A stretch of DNA of 20,015 nt from a virus: positions 1-20,015 of IMG/VR virus record IMGVR_UViG_3300032087_004203; one strand, written 5' to 3'. This document shows positions 1 to 7,177 of the stretch, one piece after another (position 1 is the first letter of the stretch; each line of letters opens with the position of its first letter). Made by a program: the position numbers and the translations under genes. The notes below the pieces were generated by a model. That model saw only the letters and a program-made list of their open reading frames with translations. It had not been told where the DNA came from and did not search any database.

Positions 1-59
1 TGGATACCTTCACGTTGAAAAGTAACCCAAATGTGCCGCTTTGCAAGCATTTTGCTCAT
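1..59 (-). CDS. Truncated gene at left edge, N-terminal 19 residues, function unknown
   Basis: Only the first 19 codons are inside the window, starting MSKMLAKRHIWVTFQREGI and running off the left edge. The ATG at 59-57 is preceded by AAAGAG about 10 bases upstream. Just upstream lie a good sigma70-type promoter (95-123) and a small inverted repeat (75-87), which supports a real, separately transcribed gene. The RHIWVTFQ-EGI string looks like the start of a conserved hypothetical protein of T4-like marine phages, but 19 residues are too few to assign a family. A second in-frame Met at residue 4 could be the true start. Confidence 0.6.
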   Translation of the reverse strand, partial: MSKMLAKRHIWVTFQREGI

Positions 60-74
60 TGTTGAAGCTCTTTT

Positions 75-87
75 TTGTTATTAACAA
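75..87. repeat. Perfect 6-bp inverted repeat, possible operator
   Basis: TTGTTA and TAACAA flank a single central base. The site falls about where transcription from the 95-123 promoter would begin and lies 15 bases upstream of the first ATG of the left-edge gene. On the minus strand it is followed by A's rather than T's, so it is not a terminator. An operator or 5' mRNA element is possible but unproven; AT-rich chance pairing is the alternative. Confidence 0.3.
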
Positions 88-94
88 TATATTT

Positions 95-123
95 AATATA
101 CAATTATTTTAAAACTTTGTCAA
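95..123 (-). promoter_or_regulatory. Sigma70-type promoter, TTGACA-17-TATATT
   Basis: On the minus strand the -35 box TTGACA is at 123-118 and the -10 box TATATT at 100-95, with exactly 17 bases between. The -35 lies inside the last codons of the 104-637 gene (its L-D-K), and the -10 is in the intergenic gap. It would drive the truncated gene at 59-1 and whatever follows. Confidence 0.6.
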
Positions 124-637
124 GTTTATATTGTGACCAATCTGTAAATTTATTTTTGTCCTTTAATTCATGTAAGCTATGACACCACACACCGGGATTT
201 GTTGCTTTAAAATCTACATCATCTATTTTTAACATAGTGTTATAGGGCCATTGCTGTACATACGGCATTGGAATACGTATTTGCGGTATAACATTATTAC
301 GCTCAACTATTGCACTTTGTAAAAATGTTTCAGCTTTGTCATACGGAATATCTATACTACACAGTATATCTTGATTTACAAAGTGCATTATGTATATTTC
401 CCACTTACGCCACATATGATCATCTTTTGGATTAAAAGAATGATTTGCGCCGAAGAAAATATGTTCACATTGTTCTTTTTCGTAATGTCTTTCAATAGTA
501 TCTAGAGGTTTTATTCCAACTACAAAAAGTGTTTTCATTCCATAAGCAGGTGTTTTTTCAACTTCATAACCTGTAAAAAAAGTTACATCGTTCTTTTCGC
601 CAGTGTCGTAATCTCTGTTCACTTTAAATTTTTCCAT
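104..637 (-). CDS. Conserved phage hypothetical protein, 177 aa
   Basis: I do not recognise a named family. The protein is soluble-looking, with no signal peptide or membrane segment. Its most distinctive parts are HIFFGANHSFNP at about residues 60-71, IPMPYVQQWPYNTMLKIDD at about 122-140, and NPGVWCHSLHEL at about 147-158. I believe similar proteins occur in marine T4-like phages, but that is memory, not a search. The ATG at 637 lies 19 bases inside the 3' end of the phosphoribosyltransferase gene, so the two are probably translationally coupled. It is the last gene of the run clamp, TGT-like enzyme, phosphoribosyltransferase, this gene. A role linked to nucleotide or base metabolism is only guilt by association. 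Its 3' end contains the -35 box of the next promoter. Confidence 0.75.
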   Translation of the reverse strand: MEKFKVNRDYDTGEKNDVTFFTGYEVEKTPAYGMKTLFVVGIKPLDTIERHYEKEQCEHIFFGANHSFNPKDDHMWRKWEIYIMHFVNQDILCSIDIPYDKAETFLQSAIVERNNVIPQIRIPMPYVQQWPYNTMLKIDDVDFKATNPGVWCHSLHELKDKNKFTDWSQYKLDKVLK

Positions 638-1014
638 ATACTAGAAGCCATTTGAAACAGCGCATTAACTTGTTGGTTTGCAGGATTTCTAGCAAATGCA
701 ACCCAGCAAATTACATCTTGATCTGCATAATTTTCTTCAACAAAATCTTTAAAACTTGTACCAGTAGTGTAAACATCATCTACAATTAGTATAGGGTGTT
801 TTTCGTCTCCTGTGGCATATTTCTCCATTGCATACTGCAATGGCAACCCGCCACGTGGAATACCAACTACTTTTGAAAAAGGACGATTTTCAATTTCCGA
901 GATCATAAGTCCTAGGCATTCCCAGTCGTCTTCGGTAAGTCCGTCACATTCAATTTTCCATTTAAGATCAAGGCCTGCATGTGATACAAAGTCTTCTTTT
1001 ACAAATATTGTCAT
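619..1014 (-). CDS. Phosphoribosyltransferase-like protein, 131 aa
   Basis: This is a short type I phosphoribosyltransferase-like protein. The diagnostic PRPP-binding loop is ILIVDDVYTTGTS at residues 75-87, with the acidic pair followed by the TTGTS phosphate loop. VVGIPRGGLPL at 49-59 is the usual preceding strand and pyrophosphate-loop region. At 131 residues it is shorter than typical purine or orotate PRTases (about 170-210) and lacks an obvious base-specificity hood, so the substrate cannot be read. The ATG at 1014 has AAGGAA upstream, formed by the end of the TGT-like gene 9 bases away. Its position directly after a TGT/DpdA-like gene suggests a shared pathway in nucleotide salvage or base modification. 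Family assignment is secure; the role is inference. Confidence 0.85.
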   Translation of the reverse strand: MTIFVKEDFVSHAGLDLKWKIECDGLTEDDWECLGLMISEIENRPFSKVVGIPRGGLPLQYAMEKYATGDEKHPILIVDDVYTTGTSFKDFVEENYADQDVICWVAFARNPANQQVNALFQMASSIWKNLK

Positions 1015-1023
1015 TTTATTTCC

Positions 1024-2478
1024 TTACTCAAAAAACTTATTAAAGTTTGCACTAGCATTTATTGTTTTCTTTCCAACAGCACCTCGTGTACCAATCACAG
1101 TTAAAAAGAAGTTTCTGTGTTTTTCAACTTCTGCTAATGCACGATCACGGTTGTCTATACTAAAAATACGTTCTACAACATCTCTAAAATATATTCTATC
1201 AAATGTTTCGTCTACTAACATTTTAGGAATAACACCTGCATCATACTGTCTGTTTGCTTCTTGCACAGCATTCAAATGACTCCATACATTATGTCCCATT
1301 TGTAGTGCATAACTAAAAGAATCCCAACTAGTTTTTCCTTCTTTACCTATTTTATTTAAGTCGCCAGGGGCATATGTACAAATGTCACTTACTTTAAGAC
1401 CGTCACTAATTGGAGAATCTGTGAAGTTTTCAAAAATACCGTCGGCTAATGTAGCATCTCGAAAGCCTCTAGCATCAGTGGCGTATTTTTTATCGTCTAC
1501 ACTAGGCACCATGCGATATACCCACTTTGATCTATCTTCAGTTTCAGTTTGTATATAAATTTGTCCATTTGCAGTAGCAAGGAACGGAGAAGCGCAGTCG
1601 AACGTAATTGTAAAGTTTTCGTTATGATACTTTCGAATAGCTCGTTGAACGTCAGTAAGCAGTACAGCCCATTCTAGCTTACTAGTACCTAAGAAGTGCA
1701 TAACATCGTGTATGCCTTTTTCTAATAACCCGTCGAACCGTAGCGTAACAAGACGCTTGATAGCAAGTTCGATATCACACATGTTTTGACCACCCATTGC
1801 CCAGCCGTTAAAATGTGTATCTGGATACAGCTTTGGGTCGCAGAAGTCTTTCATTTGCTCGTACCAGTCGTCAGCTTGATCAAAGTTTTCACCTTGTAGG
1901 ACATTCAAAAACTTACAAGCACCTGTACGATTCTTTTGCCAGTAATCATTATTAATCCGTGTAGCATTTACAGCTTCTTGGTATGTGCTAATACCTGTTG
2001 CACGTTGTCCTGCTTCTGATCTAGATACCCATGCTGGAATATCAAGAATCATACCGTAGTCCATGTATGCATCCATCCACTTGAGCACACCATCACGTTT
2101 TTTGTGTGCTTTAGGACAGTTAGGATCTTTCCAATCACCTTCCCATACACCCTTACCAATTTGGAAACCACCTGAGTCGCCTAGTACCCAAGTATTATCT
2201 CTATCTCTATTACGCACCATATCTTCTTTTGGTGCTTCTTTAGTAGTGTCTAGGTCAGCATGCCCAGCAGAGTACAGTGTCCACTTGTATTGGAATTTAC
2301 CTTCATCTTTGTTTAGGTAGTTTAAACTTTCAATGCCATTAGGTAGATTACTGGGAATTCTATCTGCAGAAACATATTCGTCAAAGCGCTGCTTACCTAC
2401 ATAAGTGGCATAAAAACCACTTAGTGCAGGAAGAAATATAGCATAATCATTTTGTGTTTCAGTTAAGTTTGTGTTCAT
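1024..2478 (-). CDS. TGT/DpdA-superfamily guanine transglycosylase-like enzyme, 484 aa
   Basis: tRNA-guanine transglycosylases swap a guanine base for a 7-deazaguanine. Phage DpdA relatives do this in DNA, which protects it from host nucleases. The superfamily signatures are in order: LGDSGGFQIG at 99-108 (catalytic/binding Asp101), MILDIPAW at 143-150 (Asp146, position of the LDE motif), NVLQGENF at 192-199, GWAMGGQ at 225-231 (cf. GGLAVGE), and FDCASP at 293-298, where Asp294 matches the catalytic nucleophile of FDCVxPTR. The C-terminal Cys-x-Cys-x2-Cys plus His zinc site of true tRNA TGTs is not visible, and 484 residues exceeds the usual 370-390. Both points favour a DpdA-like DNA enzyme over a tRNA enzyme. 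The start overlaps the clamp stop (TAATG at 2478), placing it in the clamp operon. No preQ0 synthesis genes are in the window; they would be elsewhere or host-supplied. Confidence 0.8.
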   Translation of the reverse strand: MNTNLTETQNDYAIFLPALSGFYATYVGKQRFDEYVSADRIPSNLPNGIESLNYLNKDEGKFQYKWTLYSAGHADLDTTKEAPKEDMVRNRDRDNTWVLGDSGGFQIGKGVWEGDWKDPNCPKAHKKRDGVLKWMDAYMDYGMILDIPAWVSRSEAGQRATGISTYQEAVNATRINNDYWQKNRTGACKFLNVLQGENFDQADDWYEQMKDFCDPKLYPDTHFNGWAMGGQNMCDIELAIKRLVTLRFDGLLEKGIHDVMHFLGTSKLEWAVLLTDVQRAIRKYHNENFTITFDCASPFLATANGQIYIQTETEDRSKWVYRMVPSVDDKKYATDARGFRDATLADGIFENFTDSPISDGLKVSDICTYAPGDLNKIGKEGKTSWDSFSYALQMGHNVWSHLNAVQEANRQYDAGVIPKMLVDETFDRIYFRDVVERIFSIDNRDRALAEVEKHRNFFLTVIGTRGAVGKKTINASANFNKFFE

Positions 2479-3209
2479 TACTTACTTTGTGCAGGAATAA
2501 TATAGTCGTATGTAGTCATGCCGCTGTCTACAGTAATTTTCATAGCACCTTGATCAGAAATACTCATTGTAACATCGCCATCTAAGTTGAGAATGCTTTG
2601 TACTTGTGCTACAGGATAAGACCAAGTATGCTGTAACTGTCCGCTTACATTTGCTTCAAAAATAAATTCACCAGCGTGTGTGTTTGCATCGCCAAACGAG
2701 AATACTAAATTATTGTTACTTGTAGATACTCGAAATAGTGGCTCTTCTGAATGTGCAGCACTCATAAGTTTAAGTCTGCTAATACTAGCAAGTGTTGGCT
2801 CGAACACAATTACCCACGTAGCACCTTTGAACTTTACTGCTTTGAGTTTTTCTTCGATAATAGCTTTACTCATAAAGCGATAGTCGTTATGAAAGTCGCC
2901 ACTAGAATTTTCAAAATGAATGTGTGTAGGAATAGTATCGCCGTTGCGCACATCTGTAATAACTTCAATCTTCTCGTTTTCACGATACTCAGGATTCTTA
3001 AGATGCAAAGAAAGTTTATCTAAGTTTGGCATTCCAAATGTATCATTAAACTCTGCAACAGGCGTATGCGTTTTAGCTGTAACAATTACACTGCGATCTT
3101 CAGCCATTGATTCAATAACAGTATCATTTGCATCGCTTACACTTACTTTTACCATAGGAAGACCTAGAGTATGTGTATGTGCAACAATGTCTTGTAAAAT
3201 ATCTTTCAT
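2478..3209 (-). CDS. 45: Sliding clamp, gp45-type DNA polymerase processivity factor
   Basis: This 243-residue protein matches the length and layout of T4-type clamps (gp45, 228 aa). These form a trimeric ring that tethers gp43 to DNA and also activates late transcription. The visible resemblance is structural rather than a strict motif: a helix followed by alternating strands, the segment FGMPNLDKLSLHLKNPEY at about 58-75 (cf. DL--FLG--SLF-NP in other gp45s), an FMSKAIIEE helix near 113, and a C-terminal strand ending TYDYIIPAQ. GGAG lies 8 bases before the ATG at 3209, and a strong sigma70-type promoter sits just upstream (3231-3259). The polymerase gene is two genes upstream, so both replisome parts are close. 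The polymerase ends in a clamp-binding-like tail. The assignment is a family-level recognition and could be tested by structure prediction. Confidence 0.72.
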   Translation of the reverse strand: MKDILQDIVAHTHTLGLPMVKVSVSDANDTVIESMAEDRSVIVTAKTHTPVAEFNDTFGMPNLDKLSLHLKNPEYRENEKIEVITDVRNGDTIPTHIHFENSSGDFHNDYRFMSKAIIEEKLKAVKFKGATWVIVFEPTLASISRLKLMSAAHSEEPLFRVSTSNNNLVFSFGDANTHAGEFIFEANVSGQLQHTWSYPVAQVQSILNLDGDVTMSISDQGAMKITVDSGMTTYDYIIPAQSK

Positions 3210-3230
3210 TATGATTCTCCAATATTATGT

Positions 3231-3259
3231 ATTGTAATGTATTTTGTGTCTAGTGTCAA
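3231..3259 (-). promoter_or_regulatory. Sigma70-type promoter of the clamp operon, TTGACA-17-TACAAT
   Basis: The -35 TTGACA is at 3259-3254 and the -10 TACAAT at 3236-3231, with a 17-base spacer. It lies in the 62-base gap after the cytidylyltransferase stop and before the clamp ATG at 3209. It should drive the clamp, the TGT-like gene, the phosphoribosyltransferase and the 177-aa gene. Confidence 0.7.
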
Positions 3260-3269
3260 TAAATATTTA
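3260..3269. repeat. AT palindrome abutting the clamp promoter -35 box
   Basis: TAAATATTTA is a perfect 10-bp palindrome directly upstream of the -35 TTGACA. It could act as an UP-like AT-rich element or a small operator. In DNA this AT-rich, chance is a real alternative. Confidence 0.3.
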
Positions 3270-3271
3270 GG

Positions 3272-3736
3272 TTATTTACGTGGTGGAATAATATTTTTAT
3301 ACCACGGAGATGTTGCAGCTGGTTCTTTCAACGCATCACAAACTCTTTGTCTTATATCACTAGAGCTAAATCTATGATCACGTTTATTAAAATACAATTC
3401 TATATTTTTACGTTTGCACAGATCTCTACCAGTGAATTCTTTTTCTTTATATTCTTCGCCTAAAATTCTAACATTTATAGGATAAATTTTCAAAATGTCT
3501 AACAAATCTTCTTCTGTTTGATAACAAATTATTTCATCAACGTACTTTACACCTTTTAGTTGTATAAATCTTTCTACTAATGTTTGTACTGGTTTGTTTT
3601 TTTCTGGCCTATCAACAGATGGATCAACTTGTAAACCTACAACTAGGTAATCACACTGATCTTTTGCGTCTGCAAGCATTTGCACATGACCAGCATGCAG
3701 CAAATCAAATGTGCTTGCAGTGAAACCCATTTTCAT
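3272..3736 (-). CDS. Cytidylyltransferase-like nucleotidyltransferase (TagD/HldE-C type), 154 aa
   Basis: This is a small alpha/beta-phosphodiesterase-fold nucleotidyltransferase, which joins an NTP to a phosphorylated alcohol or sugar (for example glycerol-3-phosphate to CDP-glycerol). FTASTFDLLHAGHVQML at 5-21 holds the HxGH motif (HAGH 14-17), DYLVVGLQVD follows at 29-38, and HRFSSSDIRQRV at 121-132 is the position of the second signature (RTEGISTT in TagD). Length matches TagD-like enzymes. I chose the ATG at 3736 because AGGAGAC lies 7 bases upstream and it overlaps the SDR stop as ATGA. Reading further upstream gives an implausible arginine/tyrosine-rich extension. A start at residue 3 (MGFTAS) is also possible. 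Coupling to an SDR suggests a small pathway making an activated polyol or sugar, perhaps for glycosylation or envelope modification. The substrate is unknown. Confidence 0.85.
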   Translation of the reverse strand: MKMGFTASTFDLLHAGHVQMLADAKDQCDYLVVGLQVDPSVDRPEKNKPVQTLVERFIQLKGVKYVDEIICYQTEEDLLDILKIYPINVRILGEEYKEKEFTGRDLCKRKNIELYFNKRDHRFSSSDIRQRVCDALKEPAATSPWYKNIIPPRK

Positions 3737-4179
3737 TTTTTGTCTCCTTGGTCGGGTGTAATAGTTATATCTTTTACTCTGTGTGGTTGTTGTAATATCC
3801 AATCGATTACATTTACACAATAATCTAAGCTCATCTTATAAGCATCTACGTGTGCAACTCTTGGACTATCAAACCATCCAAATCTTACGCTAGTTGTATT
3901 CACTCCTTGATAGTAAAGTTGTTCGTTTGCTTTGTCGAGCGCAGCTTTTTCTACTGCATAGATATGCGGTTTTGGTTTATTTCCGTCACCGCTATTACTA
4001 CTAATATTAATAATTCTTTTACCTAGTGCGGCAGCATCATACAATAGTTCAACTTGCGAAAAACCATCATGCTTACAATTAATAAAAATATCGCATTCTT
4101 CTAGGCTTGCGCAATTACCATATTTTTCTGCTAATGCTTTTCCTAAGCCTCTTCGTGAACCTGTAACAAAAAATTTCAT
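3733..4179 (-). CDS. Compact short-chain dehydrogenase/reductase-like protein, 148 aa
   Basis: The N-terminal MKFFVTGSRRGLGKAL holds the SDR nucleotide-binding motif TGxxxGxG (TGSRRGLG, 6-13). IINISSNSG at 56-64 supplies the catalytic-serine strand, and YAVEK at 74-78 is the YxxxK catalytic pair. Classical SDRs are about 250 residues. Here the region between the glycine motif and the serine strand is shortened to about 45 residues, which removes the usual adenine-pocket strands and helices, yet the catalytic residues are kept. It is therefore either a minimal active SDR, possibly with altered cofactor binding, or a non-catalytic Rossmann protein. It starts at a TAATG junction with the polymerase stop, has only a weak GAG upstream, and ends in an ATGA overlap with the cytidylyltransferase, so translation is probably coupled. 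The NAD(P) preference is not readable. Confidence 0.82.
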   Translation of the reverse strand: MKFFVTGSRRGLGKALAEKYGNCASLEECDIFINCKHDGFSQVELLYDAAALGKRIINISSNSGDGNKPKPHIYAVEKAALDKANEQLYYQGVNTTSVRFGWFDSPRVAHVDAYKMSLDYCVNVIDWILQQPHRVKDITITPDQGDKK

Positions 4180-6857
4180 TATTCGAACTCAAATAAACTT
4201 GCAAATGTTGTATTTTGTTTTGTGTCTTCCAACGGATAGTTTAGCACACCGATTAAATTATCTAATTTATTATCAATTATAGTTTCAGCCATCGCAGCAT
4301 CGTCAAATGGCAATTCTGTAAACCATTGCGGCAGTCTAAGTTCATCAGTTGGGTATCCGATACTTGTATAACCTAGTGGATTTGGTTTAAGCTTACACAC
4401 AATAGTTTTCATACCATCTACAATATCTTGAGAGTATTTGTCACCGTGTACTCTTTTTAGTGTATTCCAGTTTAATGCTGCTCTTACGTGCCCTGGCATG
4501 TTGGCTTTGCCCTGCTTTTCTTCAAGTGTTCTAAACTTATTTAGGTTATTTACACGTTTGGGTGTACCTTTTTCCCATGCAGGACGTGACTCAAAGTCTT
4601 TTCTAAATTGTATAATCATATCAAGAATTTCTTGTTGCGGAGCACTTTCGAGTACTCTTGTTAAAATTCTCATTAAAAATTCTTGCATATACGGCGGCGT
4701 GTCTGCACGACGCAAGTCTAAGCCCATTGCTTTTACTTTTCCGCTTTTGCCATCTATGTCTTTTCTATTGCCTTCGTCGTCGATTACAAGTGCAGCATAT
4801 CGTTTCTTTGTAATATATAAACCTGATTCTGCAACAATTTCTCTACCAGCTGCAATTACGTCACTTCTACTGTTTGGGCAATGAAACGCTTTTTGCATAA
4901 AATCTGGAAAAGTTGAGTTAGCTTGTTCTGCTATTTGATTGTATAGAGTAATTACGTTTTCTTTACTCCACGGTATATTACCAGCGTCGATGTCTTTTTT
5001 CAATACAGGATAAGCTGAAAAGTAAACTGAGTCTGTATCGCCGTAAATTACAGTTTCACCTACATGATCATATTCACCAGTAGCAACTTTGTTAACTTCG
5101 GCACTCATATGTTTTACAATTTGTCGACCTGTGAGTGTTGTGCTTTGACCAATACGCTTATCGAAGAATCTACAGCCAGGATTTAGAATTGCACCATACA
5201 ACGAGTTAAGATTAATCTTTTTAACTAGTTGTCGCTTATCCCAGTATTCAATTTCAGCTTTATTGCCAGCAGCAATTGCTTTCTTAAGTTTACCTTGAAG
5301 TTCTTTTCTTTCAGCATACCAGCGTTTCAAAATACCCGGAATAACAGCTTCGAATTCATGTGTAAAAATAGTACCATTTGCACTAAGCATCCAAGGCATG
5401 TTACTGTCAAAAATTAGTTTATGAACTTCGGCTGCACTTAATACATTGCTACCGCCTTCTTCCCAATCTATTGTGATCATAAAGTCTTTACGCTGTTCCA
5501 TAACAGCTTCGTACTCTAACGAACCAAAATGTCCTTCCCATGCTGCTGCAAATGATTTTTTCTTAAGGGTAGTAGCTTCGTGAATCATTGCATCGGTAGC
5601 ATCGGGACGAAGTTGTCCTACAATGCTTTCAGGAGCCATGTTTAGTGCACGAATTACACTAGGATACAGTGAGTTCAAGTCCATAGAGCCGATCCACTTG
5701 TGTAGTCCTTTTTTCGGATAGGCTACATAAGCACCAGCAGCACCTGTTGTTTCATGCTCGCGACGATTGGGTACTTGCATGCCTCTACGATGTGCTTCGT
5801 TTACAATTGCTTGTTCCGTCACTGCTACTGCTCCCATAGTAGTTTGCAGTAGCACAGTATTTGCATGTGCAAGTTCATTTGCAAGATCAATAAACCGCAG
5901 TTTCTTATCTAGTTTATCGAGTAGTGCAACGTCCTGCCTGTTATATTCAATAAACTTTTCAAAGTCATTGTTGTAAAGCTGATCAAGTGTACCTTCATAT
6001 GCAGTTTTGTTTTCTCCTACTTCATATTCGCCAATAGCATCTAGTTTGTAAGAGTGACGTTCTTCGTATGTATACTTTCTATATAGATTAAGATAATCCA
6101 TGTGTACACGACCGATAGTGTCATACGTTTCGCTCGTTTTGCCAAATTTTTCAAACTCACGACGCTTTGGCAATTGTTGCCATAGACAGAATCTGCGTGT
6201 ATCGTCTTTACTTAAAACACGGGCAATTCTGTTAATTGTATATGGTACATCATAACCTTCTGAGTTCCAACCGCTGTGGATATCAGCATCTTCAATCAAG
6301 TCGAGGAATGCTTCAAGCATATCGCTCTCGCCTTGTTTACTGTTAGGAAACAAGATACATTCTTCACCCCAACGCTCTTTACACATCGCTGCTGCTTCGT
6401 CGTATGGCAAGCCCTTCGGCGGCATAGCAACTGTAACTAGAACTTCCAACCATTGCAAATATACTGTAATAGCAGTAATTGGCATAAATGGATCTTCAGG
6501 CGGAGCAAAGCCTTTATCAGGATCAAAGTCTGTCTCAATATCCCAAAACGCAACATTTAGTTTTGGTGAATCTTGATTCAAATAGTTTTCACTTAAACAT
6601 TGAAAGATAGGATTAGTATCACTTTCAAAAAGCTTTAAGTGTTTGTTTATTGCAAGTTCTTTTTTGAACTCTTTTGTGTTCTTACACACAATACGTTTAA
6701 GAGGCTCGCCGTGTGTGCTTTTATATTTGCCGGCAGCATCTGCGTAATAGAAAGTATATTTTGCTTGAATGTCTTTGAAAACACGCTTGCCTTCAATACG
6801 TTCTACAATTCTAATAATGTCTGCATCTCTGTCAAAAAAAGCGTCAACGTATGGCAT
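4179..6857 (-). CDS. 43: Replicative DNA polymerase, family B, T4 gp43-like, 892 aa
   Basis: This is a complete, uninterrupted family B polymerase, close in length to T4 gp43 (898). Exonuclease motifs: FWDIET at 104-109, NSEGYD at 198-203, YNRQD at 305-309. Polymerase motifs: A, DLNSLYPS at 393-400; B, KKINLNSLYGAI at 546-557; C, YGDTDS at 605-610; KKRYAAL follows at 684-690. All catalytic acids are present, so both synthesis and 3'-5' proofreading should be active. The C-terminus ends FASLFEFE, resembling the clamp-binding tail of gp43. It starts 3 bases after the DsbA-like stop. The only Shine-Dalgarno-like bases (GTAGAG) sit too close to the ATG, so translation is probably coupled to the upstream gene and may be a control point. 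No intein or frameshift is visible, unlike some T4-like relatives in which gene 43 is split. Confidence 0.98.
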   Translation of the reverse strand: MPYVDAFFDRDADIIRIVERIEGKRVFKDIQAKYTFYYADAAGKYKSTHGEPLKRIVCKNTKEFKKELAINKHLKLFESDTNPIFQCLSENYLNQDSPKLNVAFWDIETDFDPDKGFAPPEDPFMPITAITVYLQWLEVLVTVAMPPKGLPYDEAAAMCKERWGEECILFPNSKQGESDMLEAFLDLIEDADIHSGWNSEGYDVPYTINRIARVLSKDDTRRFCLWQQLPKRREFEKFGKTSETYDTIGRVHMDYLNLYRKYTYEERHSYKLDAIGEYEVGENKTAYEGTLDQLYNNDFEKFIEYNRQDVALLDKLDKKLRFIDLANELAHANTVLLQTTMGAVAVTEQAIVNEAHRRGMQVPNRREHETTGAAGAYVAYPKKGLHKWIGSMDLNSLYPSVIRALNMAPESIVGQLRPDATDAMIHEATTLKKKSFAAAWEGHFGSLEYEAVMEQRKDFMITIDWEEGGSNVLSAAEVHKLIFDSNMPWMLSANGTIFTHEFEAVIPGILKRWYAERKELQGKLKKAIAAGNKAEIEYWDKRQLVKKINLNSLYGAILNPGCRFFDKRIGQSTTLTGRQIVKHMSAEVNKVATGEYDHVGETVIYGDTDSVYFSAYPVLKKDIDAGNIPWSKENVITLYNQIAEQANSTFPDFMQKAFHCPNSRSDVIAAGREIVAESGLYITKKRYAALVIDDEGNRKDIDGKSGKVKAMGLDLRRADTPPYMQEFLMRILTRVLESAPQQEILDMIIQFRKDFESRPAWEKGTPKRVNNLNKFRTLEEKQGKANMPGHVRAALNWNTLKRVHGDKYSQDIVDGMKTIVCKLKPNPLGYTSIGYPTDELRLPQWFTELPFDDAAMAETIIDNKLDNLIGVLNYPLEDTKQNTTFASLFEFE

Positions 6858-6860
6858 ACT

Positions 6861-7121
6861 CTACTTATCAACTCCTACTGTTGCAACTATAGTTTCAAGA
6901 TCTTGGAAATCATCTACATGCTTATCCCAGTCACGCTTATATGCAACACGAATCGCTTTATTGATTAGTGCAGGTTTTACATCTAATTCTTCAGCAATTG
7001 CTTTTACTGTATCTTTTAGTCCTGCTTGTAAATCGTCAACTTCTTGTAGTACAGATACACCTTCAGCTACAATACGTTCAAGTTTTCCTTTTTCGTCAGG
7101 ACCATAGACTCTATCACTCAT
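6861..7121 (-). CDS. dsbA: DsbA-like small dsDNA-binding/late transcription protein, 86 aa
   Basis: This small helical protein of 86 residues is close to T4 DsbA (89), a double-stranded DNA-binding protein that aids late transcription. The shared layout is an N-terminal helix rich in K/E, then an EVDDLQAGLKD segment, then AEELDVKPALINKAIRVAYKRD, matching the order of DELGVDGKMFNRLLALYHKD in T4 DsbA, then an acidic VDDFQDLETIV tail. AGGAG lies 9 bases before the ATG at 7121, and a TTGACT-17-TATATT promoter precedes it. It is the first gene of the early-type block and sits directly ahead of gene 43. The match is from pattern memory; a different small helical regulator is possible. Confidence 0.62.
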   Translation of the reverse strand: MSDRVYGPDEKGKLERIVAEGVSVLQEVDDLQAGLKDTVKAIAEELDVKPALINKAIRVAYKRDWDKHVDDFQDLETIVATVGVDK

Positions 7122-7145
7122 TAAATAAACTCCTAATAATAATTA

Positions 7146-7174
7146 AATATAATATAAAAATACAGAAAAGTCAA
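7146..7174 (-). promoter_or_regulatory. Sigma70-type promoter of the polymerase operon, TTGACT-17-TATATT
   Basis: The -35 TTGACT is at 7174-7169 and the -10 TATATT at 7151-7146, with a 17-base spacer, in the 56-base gap between the late block and the DsbA-like gene. It should transcribe the DsbA-like gene, gene 43, the SDR and the cytidylyltransferase. It marks the change from late-type to host-type promoters in the window. Confidence 0.62.
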
Positions 7175-7177
7175 CTG

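Noticed and set aside
60-103. Intrinsic terminator at the end of the 177-aa gene
   Set aside because: The inverted repeat is short and AT-only apart from one GC pair per arm, and on the transcribed strand it is followed by A's, not T's.
812-1279. Plus-strand open frame across the PRTase and TGT-like genes
   Set aside because: It is antisense to two genes with clear catalytic motifs, and its own translation shows no domain.
1024-2478. Calling the TGT-like gene a tRNA queuine enzyme
   Set aside because: The zinc-binding Cys/His set expected in tRNA TGT is not visible and the length is atypical, so only the superfamily is stated, with DpdA-like as the preferred reading.
3258-3265. AATAAATA on the plus strand resembling a late promoter
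   Set aside because: No plus-strand gene follows; the bases are part of the AT palindrome and the edge of the clamp promoter.
3736-3820. N-terminal extension of the cytidylyltransferase to 3820
   Set aside because: The extra 28 residues are Arg/Tyr/Thr-rich and fall inside the SDR gene. The ATG at 3736 has AGGAGAC upstream and forms the usual ATGA junction.
4438-4884. Plus-strand open frame inside the polymerase gene
   Set aside because: It is a shadow of gene 43; Cys/Ser/Leu-rich with no motif and no ribosome site worth noting.
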